A stretch of 64,000 bases of DNA, taken from Welwitschia mirabilis. Its lineage: Eukaryota; Gnetophyta; Gnetopsida; Welwitschiales. Position numbers and translations under genes: made by a program. The notes below the pieces were generated by a model. It did not search any database, had not been told where the DNA came from, and saw nothing but the letters and a program-made list of their open reading frames with translations. Shown here piece by piece: positions 12,037 through 24,600 of this stretch. The stretch's first letter is position 1, and the number at the start of each line of letters is the position of its first letter. The stretch covers positions 83,297,995 to 83,361,994 of the forward strand of contig JBOZIK010000001.1 of assembly GCA_051453625.1 (NCBI GenBank), written 5' to 3'.

Positions 12037-14249
12037 TCTTTTCAAAAATAACACTTTGAATATCTTATAACTCTAAATTGGGGTAAACCTTATCTACTTG
12101 ATCTAAATGTAGGCTTAGAATTAAAATTTAAATAGCTTCTTAAGTGTATTAAACCTATATTAGTCAATCATCCTAAAACATTTATTCAAAAACGTTGGAT
12201 TCCTAATAGCAAGAATAATGTCTTTTATTTTCAATTTCAAGATTTAAATGAAATTTATATATCAAATTCTTTATTTCATAAGTTTTATAAGAGATTATTT
12301 TTTCATGAATTATATAAATTTTTATCTCTTATGTTGCTAATAAATCTTGTAGAGAAAAAAGAACATGTGGTCATTTTAATTAAAAAAGGATTACCTCTTT
12401 AATGAAAATTCATATCTTAAGTTGAATGATAGAAAGCTTCTTAATCTCATTAGATAATCTAAAGAGTCTTTAAAAAACTTGTAGGACGTTTTCCTTGAGT
12501 ACTTCCTTGCATGTATTATATAATGATAATAATGATTTATGTCATTTCAATAAGAGATTATTTTTCAATGAAAGTTATCACTTTTTCATATCTTATTTAG
12601 ATTCTAAAATGTGTGCTACCAAAGTTTTCTCCTTTTATTGTCTTTTTCTCTAATTGATTTTACTAAAAAATGATTATATACCTCTAATGTTTTATCAATT
12701 TGTTTCTATTTAGTTTGGTCCTTATTTGTTTGAGAAAGTACATTACCTTAAGTCCATAACCTTAAGAAATAAATATTTCTTTTTGTTTCTTATAAATAAA
12801 GTATTGAATAGAATATAAAATCTAAAGAAAACCTGTTTTTAGTTTCTTTGGTACTTCATTTTGATTTTATGTTCTTATATTTTTTTTGTTGGTTTTTTTC
12901 CATTTTTACATAGCAAGTTAACCTATAAACTGCCATTCTCCATCTTGTAGAAAAAGTACATTTTCAATAACTCAGTTGAGATTTTCAATTTGAATACTAG
13001 GGAAATTCAAAAAATGGATAAAGGTTAAAAATTCATGAGTTATTAAAAAACCTTAAACATAATAGAAGCACTTGCTTTGGAAGTCCTACTACAATTTTTT
13101 AAATTCTTTCTTAACCAATTCTTTTAGTGGATGTCATGCTATTACTTGATTATCATTAACTTAACCAATATTTTACTTTATGAAGTTATTATGATTAGTT
13201 GTCTTTACTTAAGCATTTAAAAGTGGTAATATTGACTTCACCAATCGTAAGACATTCAAATATCTATAAACTTCATTTTGAAGAAAGACACTTTATTTTT
13301 TTGCATTCTTTTTTAATGGTATGAGGCTTTCATTTTTTGCGAATGTTCTTCCTTATTTTTATTTCATTTTTTAACCTTTATCTTTAAGAGTATGTGGTCA
13401 TATAGGATTTATTTTGAGAAGTATTTTAAAGAAAGGATACAAAAGAATAATAACCGCAATCTATTATTTTTGTACTAAATACATGATCACCATAATGTCT
13501 TTTTGAACCAGAGTAAATTTTTCTAAGATGAACCTTTGGTAGTTTTATAGCTATCGAAACTTCACTAGGGGGATAGTTGATTATGTTTCATGAGTTCTTA
13601 CTCCTCTGACTATGGTTATACTCCTTTCATCATGGAATAATAATAATAAATACTTCTAGGCTATTAGATCAGTGGTATTCCTAGTTTTATCATAGGCATT
13701 GCTTATTTACTATATTCATTAAGCTTATAGTATTTTCACATGATCATTTCACTTTTGAGGATTTGAATGAATTTTTTGGGATGAGTAAATGGGTGCATTT
13801 TTAAGTAGCTTTTGATCTTATCATTTATTATTTACAAACATTAGATATACTTAGCATCATCATAATCATTGCTTATTCGAGTGTACTTTATGAGGTTTTT
13901 ACATTATGTCATACATCATTAATCAAATGATTTTATGATTCTTTTCAAAAGGTTATTATTAGGATGGAATTTAGGGTAGGTACATAATCTTATCATGTTC
14001 CTAGTTTTTCATTTCTATTTTATTTTCTTTAGTTGTTTTACTTGACATTTTAAAGTTGTTTTTATACTTTTTCATCATAAATACATAGGACTTAATCATT
14101 TATTAGTTTTTTTATTGATTTTTTTTACTCATAGGTTGTTTTTTAATAGAAGTTTCTTTTCTTTTAACAAATTATATTTCTTTAGTTTATGATGATAATT
14201 TTTCTAATATATTCTTTTAATATCTTTTTAACTTTAGTTCTTTACTCTT
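12037..14249 (+). other. unassigned, probably remainder of member A
   Basis: A frame at about 12065-12400 reads LNWGKPYLLDLN, then IQKRWIP and FYFQFQDLNEIY with several stops, so something once coded here; no family was recognised. A word like ATAAGAGATTATTTTTC occurs at 12288 and 12554. No polypurine tract or LTR end of A was found before the next LTR begins at 14250. Confidence 0.4.
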
Positions 14250-15486
14250 TGTTGTGATGCCAAATTGTATGTTTTTAATGGGATATTTTAAGTAGTTTTG
14301 CAAAACATTTAGATAAGTTTAAGCATAAAATGATGATTATTGAGAGTCAAGAATAAAAATTATGAAAATGCATAAATACCAGCACTTTTATAGGCATTTG
14401 GAATTAATTCTAATAGTTCATATTTTGAGGATGGATTAATGTTCTATAAATCCAAATTCCCTTGATTAAAAGCTTAAAGAAGTTTGTTTGTCCTCCATTA
14501 TCTAGGAAACCATAAGATGACACCACTTGCATGTTAAATAAAATGCTAACTATACTAATATAAAGGCTAAATGTAGAACTAGGATAATAATCTAACTTTA
14601 GTTAATGTACTAGGACAACAATATAATTTTAGTTAATGTACCAAACTTCGTCCAAATTATGCAATGTCTCATGTGTTTTTATGTTTTATTAGGATTTCTC
14701 ATGCATATACTAGGATTTTCTATTTTTTAGTCTATTGTTGTTAATAAATATTTCCTTTCTCCGCAACTCCAACCATGTTCATTACATTTGAAATTCTTAT
14801 GACATGAGATTAAAGGATTGAAGATCCATCTATTAGTTGCAGAGAGGAATCTTCCTTAGTGTTGGGTTGTGTTACCTTTATTGAGGTGCTACTACTTTAT
14901 AAGAAGATGTCAACTCAATATCTAATATAAATCTTATTCTATTTTTTAGATTCATGTACATCTTTCTTATGGTTTATAATGATTAAGATATTATGATAAT
15001 CTCATAATTACTAAAGGTGATGAAGGGTAATCTTTGTCAAGGTTAGAAATTATAGTTTAGAACTTGCATTGCATTTTATATTTAAAAGATTAAATTATTG
15101 CATGTTTTTATATTCTATCCAATGTACTTAACAGCCTAGGTTGATTTTGGTTAGTGATAGTTTTTTTAATTGATCTAGGTTATATAGGATCAATCTTAAT
15201 GATAGAGATTTGCTAGTTAGATAGATATTGCATTTAGATTAATTTATATTTCATTACATTATGTGTTTATTTTCTTGTATTATTTATTTTTATTTCTTGA
15301 ACCTTAAAAGAAAAATCATAAAAATACTTTGTGAAATCAATTCTCTAGCTTTGAGCATAGTGAATTTGACAGATTATGACATTTAAGTTAACTTTCATCT
15401 ATATTAGTATGTTAATTTTTGCATATATTTGTGATTAATAGGATTTAATTAAGGATGTAAAATTTACATAAATACACATTACCACA
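14250..15486 (+). mobile_element. complete 5' LTR of gypsy member B (~1.24 kb)
   Basis: It starts TGTTGTGATGCC and ends ACCACA, with TG...CA termini. The start aligns with TGTTATGGTGCT of the LTR at 39443, and the two are nearly the same length (1237 and 1243 bp). The right half aligns with the LTR ends of A and C. A 3-nt spacer and a tRNA-Asp-type primer site follow, so this is a 5' LTR. No polypurine tract precedes it, which agrees. The TATA-like region near 14731-14740 aligns with the better TATA box of the 39443 LTR. Confidence 0.78.
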
Positions 15487-15489
15487 TCT

Positions 15490-15507
15490 TAGCACTATTG
15501 CCAAAAA
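15490..15507 (+). other. primer-binding site of member B (tRNA-Asp type)
   Basis: TAGCACTATTGCCAAAAA lies 3 nt after the LTR end, as in A and C. Every difference from TGGCGCCGTTGCCGGGGA is a transition, mostly G-to-A. Confidence 0.72.
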
Positions 15508-16240
15508 AGGTTATAGAAAGGAATATCATATTTAAATATTTGTTTATTGTAGCATTGTAGTTTTACTATAAATATCATAGTTTTTCTTTTTGTATTTTTT
15601 GTGTTTTTATTTTTCATTTTTCATTTGTGAGTATGTCAATATTTCTACCATCTAGACAACATAGACAAATTATGGCTTAGGGTTAGGATTTTTTTGAGCT
15701 TTTTCATAGATTTTTTTTTTACAGTTTTCCACTATAGAATAAATTAATATTATCTTATTTATTGTCTAAATGATATAGTCAGATAATTATCAGTTTTAGT
15801 TTTACTTTTATTTCTATTTTTCTCTATTTTTTATTTTTATTTTGCTATGTAGTAGTCATCTAGGTAATTATTGAAATAATAACATAGATAACATTTACAA
15901 AAACATCATTAAGCATGCAAGGATATGGTACACTTGAGTAAAAAGAAATGGTATCAAAGGAAGTAAAGATTAATTGAAGAAACTATTAGAAATAGTCTAA
16001 TCAATTGAGCCTAACTAAGGTATGCATAGCCCAGGTACATAAAGGATTTGAATTGCATAAAAATTTTTTAGCTTTCATTATTTCAAAATTTGATTTTTCA
16101 AAAATGTAATAGTATAGAAGTGAATCATTTTTTTCTATTTTAAATACAATGCAAAATCAAAAACAAGTAGCATCATCTAATATCCCAACCATGTAAGCAA
16201 TCCTAATGCAATTACATCTAATGAAAATGTTAAAGATTTA
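15508..16240 (+). mobile_element. untranslated leader of gypsy member B
   Basis: It parallels the A and C leaders: a TTTACTATAAATATCATAG stretch near 15560, TAAGCATGCAAGGATATGGTA near 15910, and the run into gag near 16270. No coding potential is seen. Confidence 0.6.
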
Positions 16241-16571
16241 ATATCCCATAAAAAATGTGAAATCCAAAACTATTTTGACTTACCTCTTAGCAATGATGTA
16301 GAGCTAAAAAACTTAAATGCCTTTTCAACATTATTAGAATAACTAATAAAGATTATTTCAACATCTTACTATCATAGAATAATTAGTGCTAATTTTAAGA
16401 AATGNNNNNNNNNNNNNNNNNNNNNNNNNNNNNNNNNNNNNNNNNNNNNNNNNNNNNNTAGAGTAAAACTTTAGCTTAAAACCATATCTCATAAAAGTCT
16501 TAAATACAATGATAATTTCAAATGCAAGATTAAGAAAAAAATTCATAATAATCTTCCAGGAGCTACAGAAA
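16241..16571 (+). pseudogene. 5' part of Ty3/gypsy gag, member B, interrupted
   Basis: ACTTACCTCTTAGCAATGATGTAGAGC aligns in its parts with the gag start of C near 48880. CCATATCTCATAAAAGTCTTAA after the small gap aligns with CCACATAAAAGTCTTAA of C at about 49085. The frame is broken by stops. Coding similarity ends near 16571, where the minus-strand LTR of another element begins. The 54-N gap inside corresponds to about 50 nt of gag in C, so the gap size is realistic. Confidence 0.6.
16405..16458. other. assembly gap (54 N)
   Basis: The gap lies in gag of member B. The equivalent stretch of C, from after AGAAATG at 49016 to before GGGCAAAAATTTGGCTT, is about the same length. Confidence 0.95.
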
Positions 16572-17899
16572 TGCACAAGCAATTATTTCTAGAAATGAGA
16601 AAATTCCATTGTAGACACTAAGCTTAAACTTCACTCCACTTCATTCCTTGAAGCTTTTACTACACAAGAAGCATGGTGTAAGAAATGTACCTTTACAGTT
16701 CCCAGTATGGTCTATGGCAAATTTTTTATGTGAAGGGTATTCAAGAACAAGAAGAAATCCATAAAAATATCACATGACCAAAACCACATATCAAATACAA
16801 TAATTGAGGTACAAATATTCAAGTCTCAGTAAATGCAAAATATTCAATGAATAGTATGCCCTGTCAGAGGGGTGTCAAATACCTATTTGTCTAGAGGATT
16901 GTTTCTATGGCCAATAGGAATCCTTCAGGTGGAATAACCCCCTGAAGCTACAAGAAATCATGTCATGCAACAAATAGACGGGTAATCACATGATCACTCT
17001 AATAGCCATTCCTATGGTCAATAGGAGCCCTTCAGGTGGCCCAGCTCCTAAAGCCACATGATTTGATCACTTACTAAATTTTTCAAACATAGTAGCCAAA
17101 ATATTTTATGCATAAGAAAAATATGTAAAAGATGTAAGAAATAAATAGAGGGGAGTACATAAACCATACAAGAAATAATACAAAGGCCAAAAACTATATA
17201 AGAAATTAAAGTAAGTCATAAACCATAGAACCATACAAGAAATTATACAAAAGTTAAGAACCATATGAGAATGAAATGAAAAACCATAGAACCATATGAG
17301 AATAAAAGAAAAAAACCATAGAACCATAACAATTTTAAGAAGAAAATCAAAATCTCATGAAGATTGCAAGGCTTCAAGGCTTTTCAAGCTCCAAGATTTG
17401 GTAGCAAAGTATTTTTCGAAAATGAAAGTGAGAAAAAAAGAGAAGGAGGGTCCTATTTATAACTAAGGTTTGGTGGAATGTGAAGGATCATAAGAATATA
17501 AAGAAAAAACATCATAAATGAGGGTGATAAGTGATGGAAATTCCATTACCTTATTAAGACACTCAATAAATAAATAAATGACAATTATGCTTATCATAAT
17601 TAAATAATGAGACATTAGCAGCAATAAAAATATTCCATAACATGATAGCAATTTATTTAACATTTAAAATAATAACTAACATCTCTATTTCAAATAATAT
17701 CAATTTCAAATACATAATTCATTGACATTTATTAATAATGAACAATTAAATGAATAAATACAAGGCATAAAATAATATCTATGGGACTATTAGCTATTAA
17801 CATAAAAAATTTACCTTATAAAATTTCACATTCTCTTTTAATTTATTTATCAAAAATATTTTAAACTTAAATCTTGGTTGTTAAAAATTTGGGACCTGA
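16572..17899 (-). mobile_element. chromovirus-type Ty3/gypsy 3' LTR on the minus strand
   Basis: Read on the minus strand it starts TGTCAGGTCCC at 17899 and ends about TTGCTTGTGCA at 16572, with TG...CA ends. It is preceded by a purine tract (CATAGGAGAAT), so it is a 3' LTR. A TATAAATA box lies at 17454-17461 (minus), followed by CCCTCCTTCTC. This block is clearly similar to the LTR at 53192-55430 around 53660-53740 (shared CTTATGA, TTCACATT, AAACCT, TATAAATA, CCCTCCTTCTC). The transcribed part contains two imperfect repeats at about 16895-16970 and 17005-17070 and several copies of ACCATAGAACCATA at 17220-17330. Its insertion interrupts gag of member B. Confidence 0.6.
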
Positions 17900-17911
17900 C
17901 AATTCTCCTAT
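17900..17911 (-). other. polypurine tract next to the minus-strand LTR
   Basis: On the minus strand CATAGGAGAAT lies directly upstream of the LTR start TGTCAGG. This is the expected position of the plus-strand priming site of an LTR retrotransposon. Confidence 0.5.
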
Positions 17912-20900
17912 GTAAAAGGCCTTCAGTCCATCATAATTTTCTTTTCTTTTCCATAAAAAAGATAGAAAACTCATTAACTAAATCTGTGAACTTCAACTCA
18001 AGTGCCCATTTGGTGGGGGTAACCCTCTTTATATTTCATACTCCAAATCTTATCCTAATAACCTTTGTGAGATTACTTGGTCTTAATTTTTACCAGTTGC
18101 TATGGCTTTTTAATTTTGTTTCCTAGTGAAACTCTCCAAAGGTACTTATAGATTAATAAGCCTCTTCAATAATCAAAATACCCACATATGAAACAAAATC
18201 ATCTTCTAGCACAATGCTTTAATGACTTCACAAGTTAAATAAGGACATTAAGAAACACATAACATGTAAGAAAAAGCATGAGATAAGTTAATAATTAAAT
18301 GGAATTATCTCTCCTTCTTTTCAATTCTTCCTATCCTTTGCTTGAGGTGGTTTTACATGATCTCTTTGTAAGTATTATAAGACCTCTTCTTATTTCCATG
18401 TCATTAGTGCAAGTATTGCAAGAATCTTATTTGGTTTTCCTGCCTTTTCAAAGTAGCTATTGTTTAGATAAGGAAGCAAAGAGATTCACAACTAAAAACA
18501 AAGGATGAAAAGCATGTTTCATAAAAAATTCAGGTAATTCAAGAGTATATCCAATAGCTAAGGCTTTCTTTTACCTAAATTTAACTTGATTGCTGATCAC
18601 ATTACGTAATCCAATTAGTCATGAATACTAATTAAAGCAAATTACCTTTCACATATCTAATACCCAAAAAATTATGATAATCTAGAATTCTCATATTCTT
18701 TAGGTTATGTAACGTAGGTAAAAACATCGAGAACTCACAAATTTATTTGATTGTGATAGAAAATTCACAAATGAAATGGGAATTTAAGACATACACCAAG
18801 AAAATTCGCAATTGAAAAAAAGTGGAAAACTAACATAGAACTCATTTTTTTGTGTTTTATTTTTATTTTTAAAAAATTCTATTTTTATAGTTAGTTTCCG
18901 TTTTTATTGTATTTCTGTATTTTTTATTAAAAATTTCTAGAACAAAAAAAAATTTATGGTCCATCTTTCTTAAGTTTTATTGCAGAGCTATTATTTTAAG
19001 TTCTACTGTGTTTTTACTAAACCCTACAACTTGAAACATTTTGTGTAGATCTTGAAAAGCTCTAAACTTTTTCTTAAAAGGTAACTCTCTAAAAAATTGA
19101 CACCACCATCTTCCCTAACTGGTGTAATTGGTACTTCTAAGATTTTTCCTCTGTAACTTAAACTAAGACCTTTGTCAAATAGGATAAACTTGTTTAGCTT
19201 TTGGGACCCCTCTGAAACTAGTTAAAACTATTTACATATTAGATTTGATATGAATTAGTCATTTACTTAGAGAACCTTCCAATGGAAATATAGACCATAA
19301 CATGGGTAGCAATCAAAAATAGAGACTACTGCTATGAAAACAACCCCATAAAGACATCCATAGAAAAGAATCTTTTGAGTAATCTGACCTAAACACCTAA
19401 TCCTCTTTTTAATGTCATTTGAACAATAACACATCCTATTTAAATAAAGAATTATTAAAAACCTTACACACCTTTTACCTTAGCTAATAAATAGTCTAAA
19501 ACCCCACCACTTCATGTAACCAATTCAGCTTTCCTAATAATCCCCCTAGATAAACCCTCTGTAATTATTTACAAGCCTAATGCACAGATATGTCATTGTA
19601 TATAATGCAATCATCAATAACTCAAAGATTCATGTTTAAGCCTTTTAATATTTAATTACCCCATTTTCATGGCTTAGAATTATAAGATCCCTAATTGCAC
19701 CTAAAAGAATTTGCATGCATGCTAGCCATCTTGTCATAGTTCCCTAATATCATAAATGCCCTTTGATTTACCCTTTTCCTTTTCTTAATCAAAGACAAGA
19801 TAAGGCCTAACTCTATATCTTTAAACCTCTATCCTTAATAAAATCTTTATCTTAGAGGTTTTCCCATATTGTAAAACCAATGCTTTAAAGTAAGAGATTA
19901 TGAGCTACTAATAGAAAGATCATGAGACATTCTCATAAACCTTAGATAGGTATAAGGTTTTACTTCAAAAATGCCCCTAACATGGATTTATTTCAAGAAG
20001 AGTAATTAGTTTCTTTTATGATGGATTATCATCAAATAATAAGCAAGTAGTTAAAATTATAAGCAGGAGTATTTTCTGTAAATTCCCCTTAGTTGAAATT
20101 TAGGATTGCCTTAAATCAGTAGCTAAAAGTTCAAGAAATTAGAAGACACCAATCAAACCAACTATATTCAAGATTTTAGTAGGTCAACTAGTGTTTTTAG
20201 ATTGTATAATAACTCTAAGTTAATAAATAAATTTATAAACTATTAAGAAGATCAGAACCCCTTTTCATCTTACCTAAACCTTCAACCTCCAAACTTAAGT
20301 GTTTAATCTTCCACATAAGCTCACATAAGATAGTTTAATATCCTTTCATACCCCTCTCTCAAAATATAGTAAATGAAAAAGTTAATTTCATCGGACATCA
20401 TTGATAAAGTAACAAAAATAACCCATGTTCAAATACCTATAATCCTAGGTGGAGGTACAGTCCAAATTTTTCTTAGAAATACAAAAACTCATATAATCAA
20501 GTCCATACTAGTTAATTAAGAAATTTATTTCCATCATTATCTTTCCATCCTTGTCAATTAAACTAGTCATAAACCTAATTATCTAATTTGTCAAAGGAAT
20601 TAATAAGGAAATTTATGGAAGTTCAAGCCTAAATTAACCTTGAAAATCAATAAACTATTAGATAACTTACTTCCTTCATAAATAAAATTGAATGAAACCT
20701 TCAGCAAAGGCTAATATCCTTCAATCCAAAAGTATGTTCTTTGTTCTTTAAATTAAATAAAACTTGGAAAACTTCTAATGAACTTACAAATAAACCAATC
20801 AAGAGTTAAAATTATAGAAGAATTAGAGGCTATGAAAATAGAATAAATCAAAACTATTCACTCTAAAAGTGAAAAAGAGTTAAATAATCAATCTAATAAA

Positions 20901-20929
20901 AACACAACTAAAGGAAAACTAACATCCAT
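17912..20929. other. unassigned; should hold the body of the minus-strand element
   Basis: By position the 3' internal region of the minus-strand chromovirus-like element should start here, but no integrase, chromodomain or RT motif was recognised on either strand. Short open frames (82 codons at 17878-18126 plus, 69 codons at 18299-18508 plus) show no family features. A matching 5' LTR was not found. Confidence 0.4.
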
Positions 20930-21640
20930 AGAAAATAATGAAAAGGATGAAATAGTAGAGAAGTTATAAATCCTTTGCTTACTTATCAAGAACCTTTATC
21001 ATTTACAAAATAGCCTAGGAAAGAAAATATGATAAAAAACAACTACAAATCTTAGAGTTTTTTAAGAATTCAAAATTAAAATGCTAATATTATAAGTAAT
21101 TAAATGAATTTCCTCTTATGAAAAATTCCTTAAAGATATGTGTATAATTAAGATGAAAATGTATGTTAAGAAAAGTGCCTTTCTAGTATATCAAACTAGT
21201 GCATATAGAATCAAATTTCACAAAAGTACAAAGATATTGCCTTATAGTTGACATTATAATTAGAGATAAACATCTTAAGAAAGCTTTATTAGATTTTGAA
21301 GAAATTGTAAAACTTTTACCCCATTTATTTTACAAAGAACTTAATCTAAATGATTATAAAAAGATAAAAATCTAATTGTAGCTAGCTGATAACTCATTAA
21401 AATTTTCACTAAGAATTATTAAAGACATAATTATTTGAGTTGATAATTACTACTTTCTAGTAGATTACACTATGTTAGAAATTAATTCAAAAAAATATAA
21501 TTTAATTCCTATCATTTACATAAACCTTTTTTAGTAACTTCAAATGCTCTTGTTAACTATAGAAATGGTCTGATGAAAATGTATTTTAACAACATAACTA
21601 TTGACTTAAAATATTTTGAATATTGTGTAATTATCAAGGG
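20930..21640 (+). pseudogene. Ty3/gypsy (Athila/Tat group) aspartic protease remnant
   Basis: The reading starts NPLLTYQEPL, typical of the linker before protease in this group. It continues through KALLDFEEI at about 21279-21308, in the place of the usual KALCDLGAS active site. Then come LADNSLKF, DYTMLEIN and a closing NGLMKMYFNN...LKYF (21565-21630), matching the conserved protease tail (LADRS..., DF.VLD, GRPFL.T...NCR.G.M...FGN). The enzyme would cut the polyprotein. The Asp is still present, but Gly and Ser of the active-site loop are lost. The flanking gag and RT are missing. Confidence 0.6.
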
Positions 21641-24600
21641 ATAATAACAATGTTGTTTTTTTAATGATTTTTATTATTTTAATACTTTTTGGTTAAACCA
21701 AATTCTTATTCTTCGTATTATTATTTTAATGCTTTGAACTTACATTTTAAAGGAAAAGCATACAAATGTTATAGGATAAATCACATCTAACTTTAAAAAA
21801 TTAGACTCTTATGCTTACACTCATCATATTCTTTTAAATTTCTTACAACTATGTGTCAAGTGGATCCATGAAAAAATGTTATTCCACCTATCCTCTTTTT
21901 GGATAAGCAAGTTTTTAAGCCTCATGATCCCAAAATTTTTTAAGCTTTCATTTTTCATCTCTTTAAAAAATATCCTTATGGAAACCCTTGTCAAAAGGCA
22001 ACCAACTCATTAATATCTAAGGATACTTCCTTTACCAAAAATGATGAACATCATTACCCATTCAAATTTATTCACACACCCAAAGCCATTAATAAACCAT
22101 CTCATTAAATGCATCAATCATTTATTCCTTCCATCTGTCCATGAGTTCTTAAGACTTATTAACCCTGGTTGATGGTCCTTAATAAATAATCTGCTAATAA
22201 GAAATCAACTTCTTAAAATAAGTTTAGGTAGAATTTGTATTTTTTAAGAAATGTTTATGCTTGTTTTTTAGTTATCTTTTTAAGGTTTGTTTCACTTAAG
22301 GTTTTCAATTTAGAAAATATGATTAAAAATGTGGAATCTACTTTTATACTCTATTCCTAATTTTCAAACATCTTACAAAAACAAGATTTTCTTAATTAGG
22401 CTGATGACCTAATAACCCCTCTTATGTACATACAAATATTGAATATGAGAAAAAGAATAAAAATTAAAAAAATAATATTCCTTCTCCAAAAGTCCATGTT
22501 ATGACAATTAAATAATTTTGTTTAGTTAACTCCATTGGGGATATGAACACTCACTAGCAATGTATCTATAATAATCTATTTATAACATGACTAACTACAT
22601 TAGGGTTATAAACACTTGCTAGTAATGAAGTATTAATTTCTTCAAGAAGCATGTTTAATTCTATTAGAAGAAAATTTTATAACATTAGATGCTTAATTTA
22701 ATTCTTACTTAAAAGATATCTTATTTGTTTGACATTGTGATCTATTTAAATAAAAACAAAAATCACAAAATTTTCAATAAAGTGATTATTAACGTAGGTC
22801 TTTCTATCTTTTGTGTTTATAGGATTTATTGTTAATTTGTGACTTCCATTGCATTTTTTGTTTACTTTTCTTAATTAAATTATCAATTTTTACCTTGATG
22901 TTTTATGAGAAAACACATTAAATAAAGACATATTTGTGTTTCTTTTGATAAGACTTTTTAATCCATGCCATAACCCATGTTCAAATTTACCCTCACATTT
23001 ATAAAGCTTGTACCTTTCCTTGCATCTTTCAAATTGAGAGCTCTCTTTTATGTCATATTTCATCCCTTTAACATTGTGTAACTGCTTTCTTAACATCTAG
23101 TTAGCATTATTGCTTATGTTCACTAGCACTATTACCATTTATGTGCATCCCAGATTCATTTTCTATTTATAGATTTCTTTTATATTTTTGTATCTTTTAC
23201 ACTATAAGGTCCCATAAGAATAGAACACTTGGATTATGAAGTTATGGAACAAAATAAAGAAGATTTATTTCATAAGCAATAATAAATGAATGAAAAATTA
23301 GAATGATTAGCTTCTTATAGAAGATCATTTGGTTAGATTTAGATTTTTCTTATATGCATCTAGCTTAAAATGTTTTGCATAATAGTGTTTTTTGAGTTTT
23401 AACTGTTGATTTTAAAGTGTTTTCCTAAGTTTATAGTGTAAGAAAAACCCATGTAATTCAAACTTTATCTTTTCCAAATCTTAGCATGTTCTTGAAAGTT
23501 ATATTAAATTTTTATATCTTTATAACTTTGAGAATAAATTTTAGTTTTAATTATCTGGTATAGCATGTTTTTTAAATAGAATTTTTATGATTTTGATACC
23601 TTATTTTTTAAAAAAATTTGATTAAAATTTTTTTCCAAAGTTATATCATTTTCATACTTGAGTATTTTACCTTAGAATTTTTCCATGTTAAATCATTTTC
23701 TAATTACATTTTTACTAGTAGACTAGTAAATGTCTGGTTAAGGGGTCTATTACCATGTAAAATTTAACATTCAGACCAAGTTTATTTAAATAATTTAGCT
23801 TAGAGAAAGATATTAAAATAAATGTTTTATCATAAAAGTATCTCTTATGCCATTTTTAACATAATTTATGAACTTATGCACTTTTCATAATAATTTCAAA
23901 TTACTTACTACATTATGAAGGATCTAGTGAAAAATGAAGCTCATCCGACTAAAAACATCAGTATTGCCATATAAGTTAATGATGCTACTGATCCTTTGGA
24001 TTGTAAAAATTATGTTCTGAAACTATCATAACAAAGTAATAAAATTATACTTATGGATTAATTAGTTGTCATGATTAATTCATTATTACATAAGAAACAA
24101 CTAATGACTTGAATGGCATATGGTGATGGCACAAATAACATGTAATAGTAGCATATGGCAGTGATGTGTATGATGACATGTGTGACACATGATGATAGTA
24201 CTAGTTGGCAAAAGAATCATGATCTAAAGGCCTTGTTATGATTACCTTTACAAGAAAATATAAATCCTACCTAATTCTACATGAAGAAAATAATAACAAC
24301 TCAAATTGTAATAATCTAATTTGTAATTACTCAAATTGTAACCACCACCAATTACTACAAGATAAAGGCTTGTAATCCCTTCATCCCTTCTCTCATTATG
24401 AAAGGGCCCTGAACCCTCATTTATGTAGATCTTTAGTTAGACAAATGATTTCAAAGTCTTGAGAATATCACTTGTTGTCATTGATTTTTAGCACATCCTT
24501 TAGGATGAAATTGTTCCAATACTGGTTTAAGGATTCTATATTAGTCTCATCATCTTTATTTAATGTAATGCATTTTCCTATTTTAATAAAAATTATTTTT

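Noticed and set aside
17106-17327. Hydrophobic Phe/Tyr/Leu-rich minus-strand frame as a membrane protein
   Set aside because: It is produced by the ACCATAGAACCATA repeats of an LTR.
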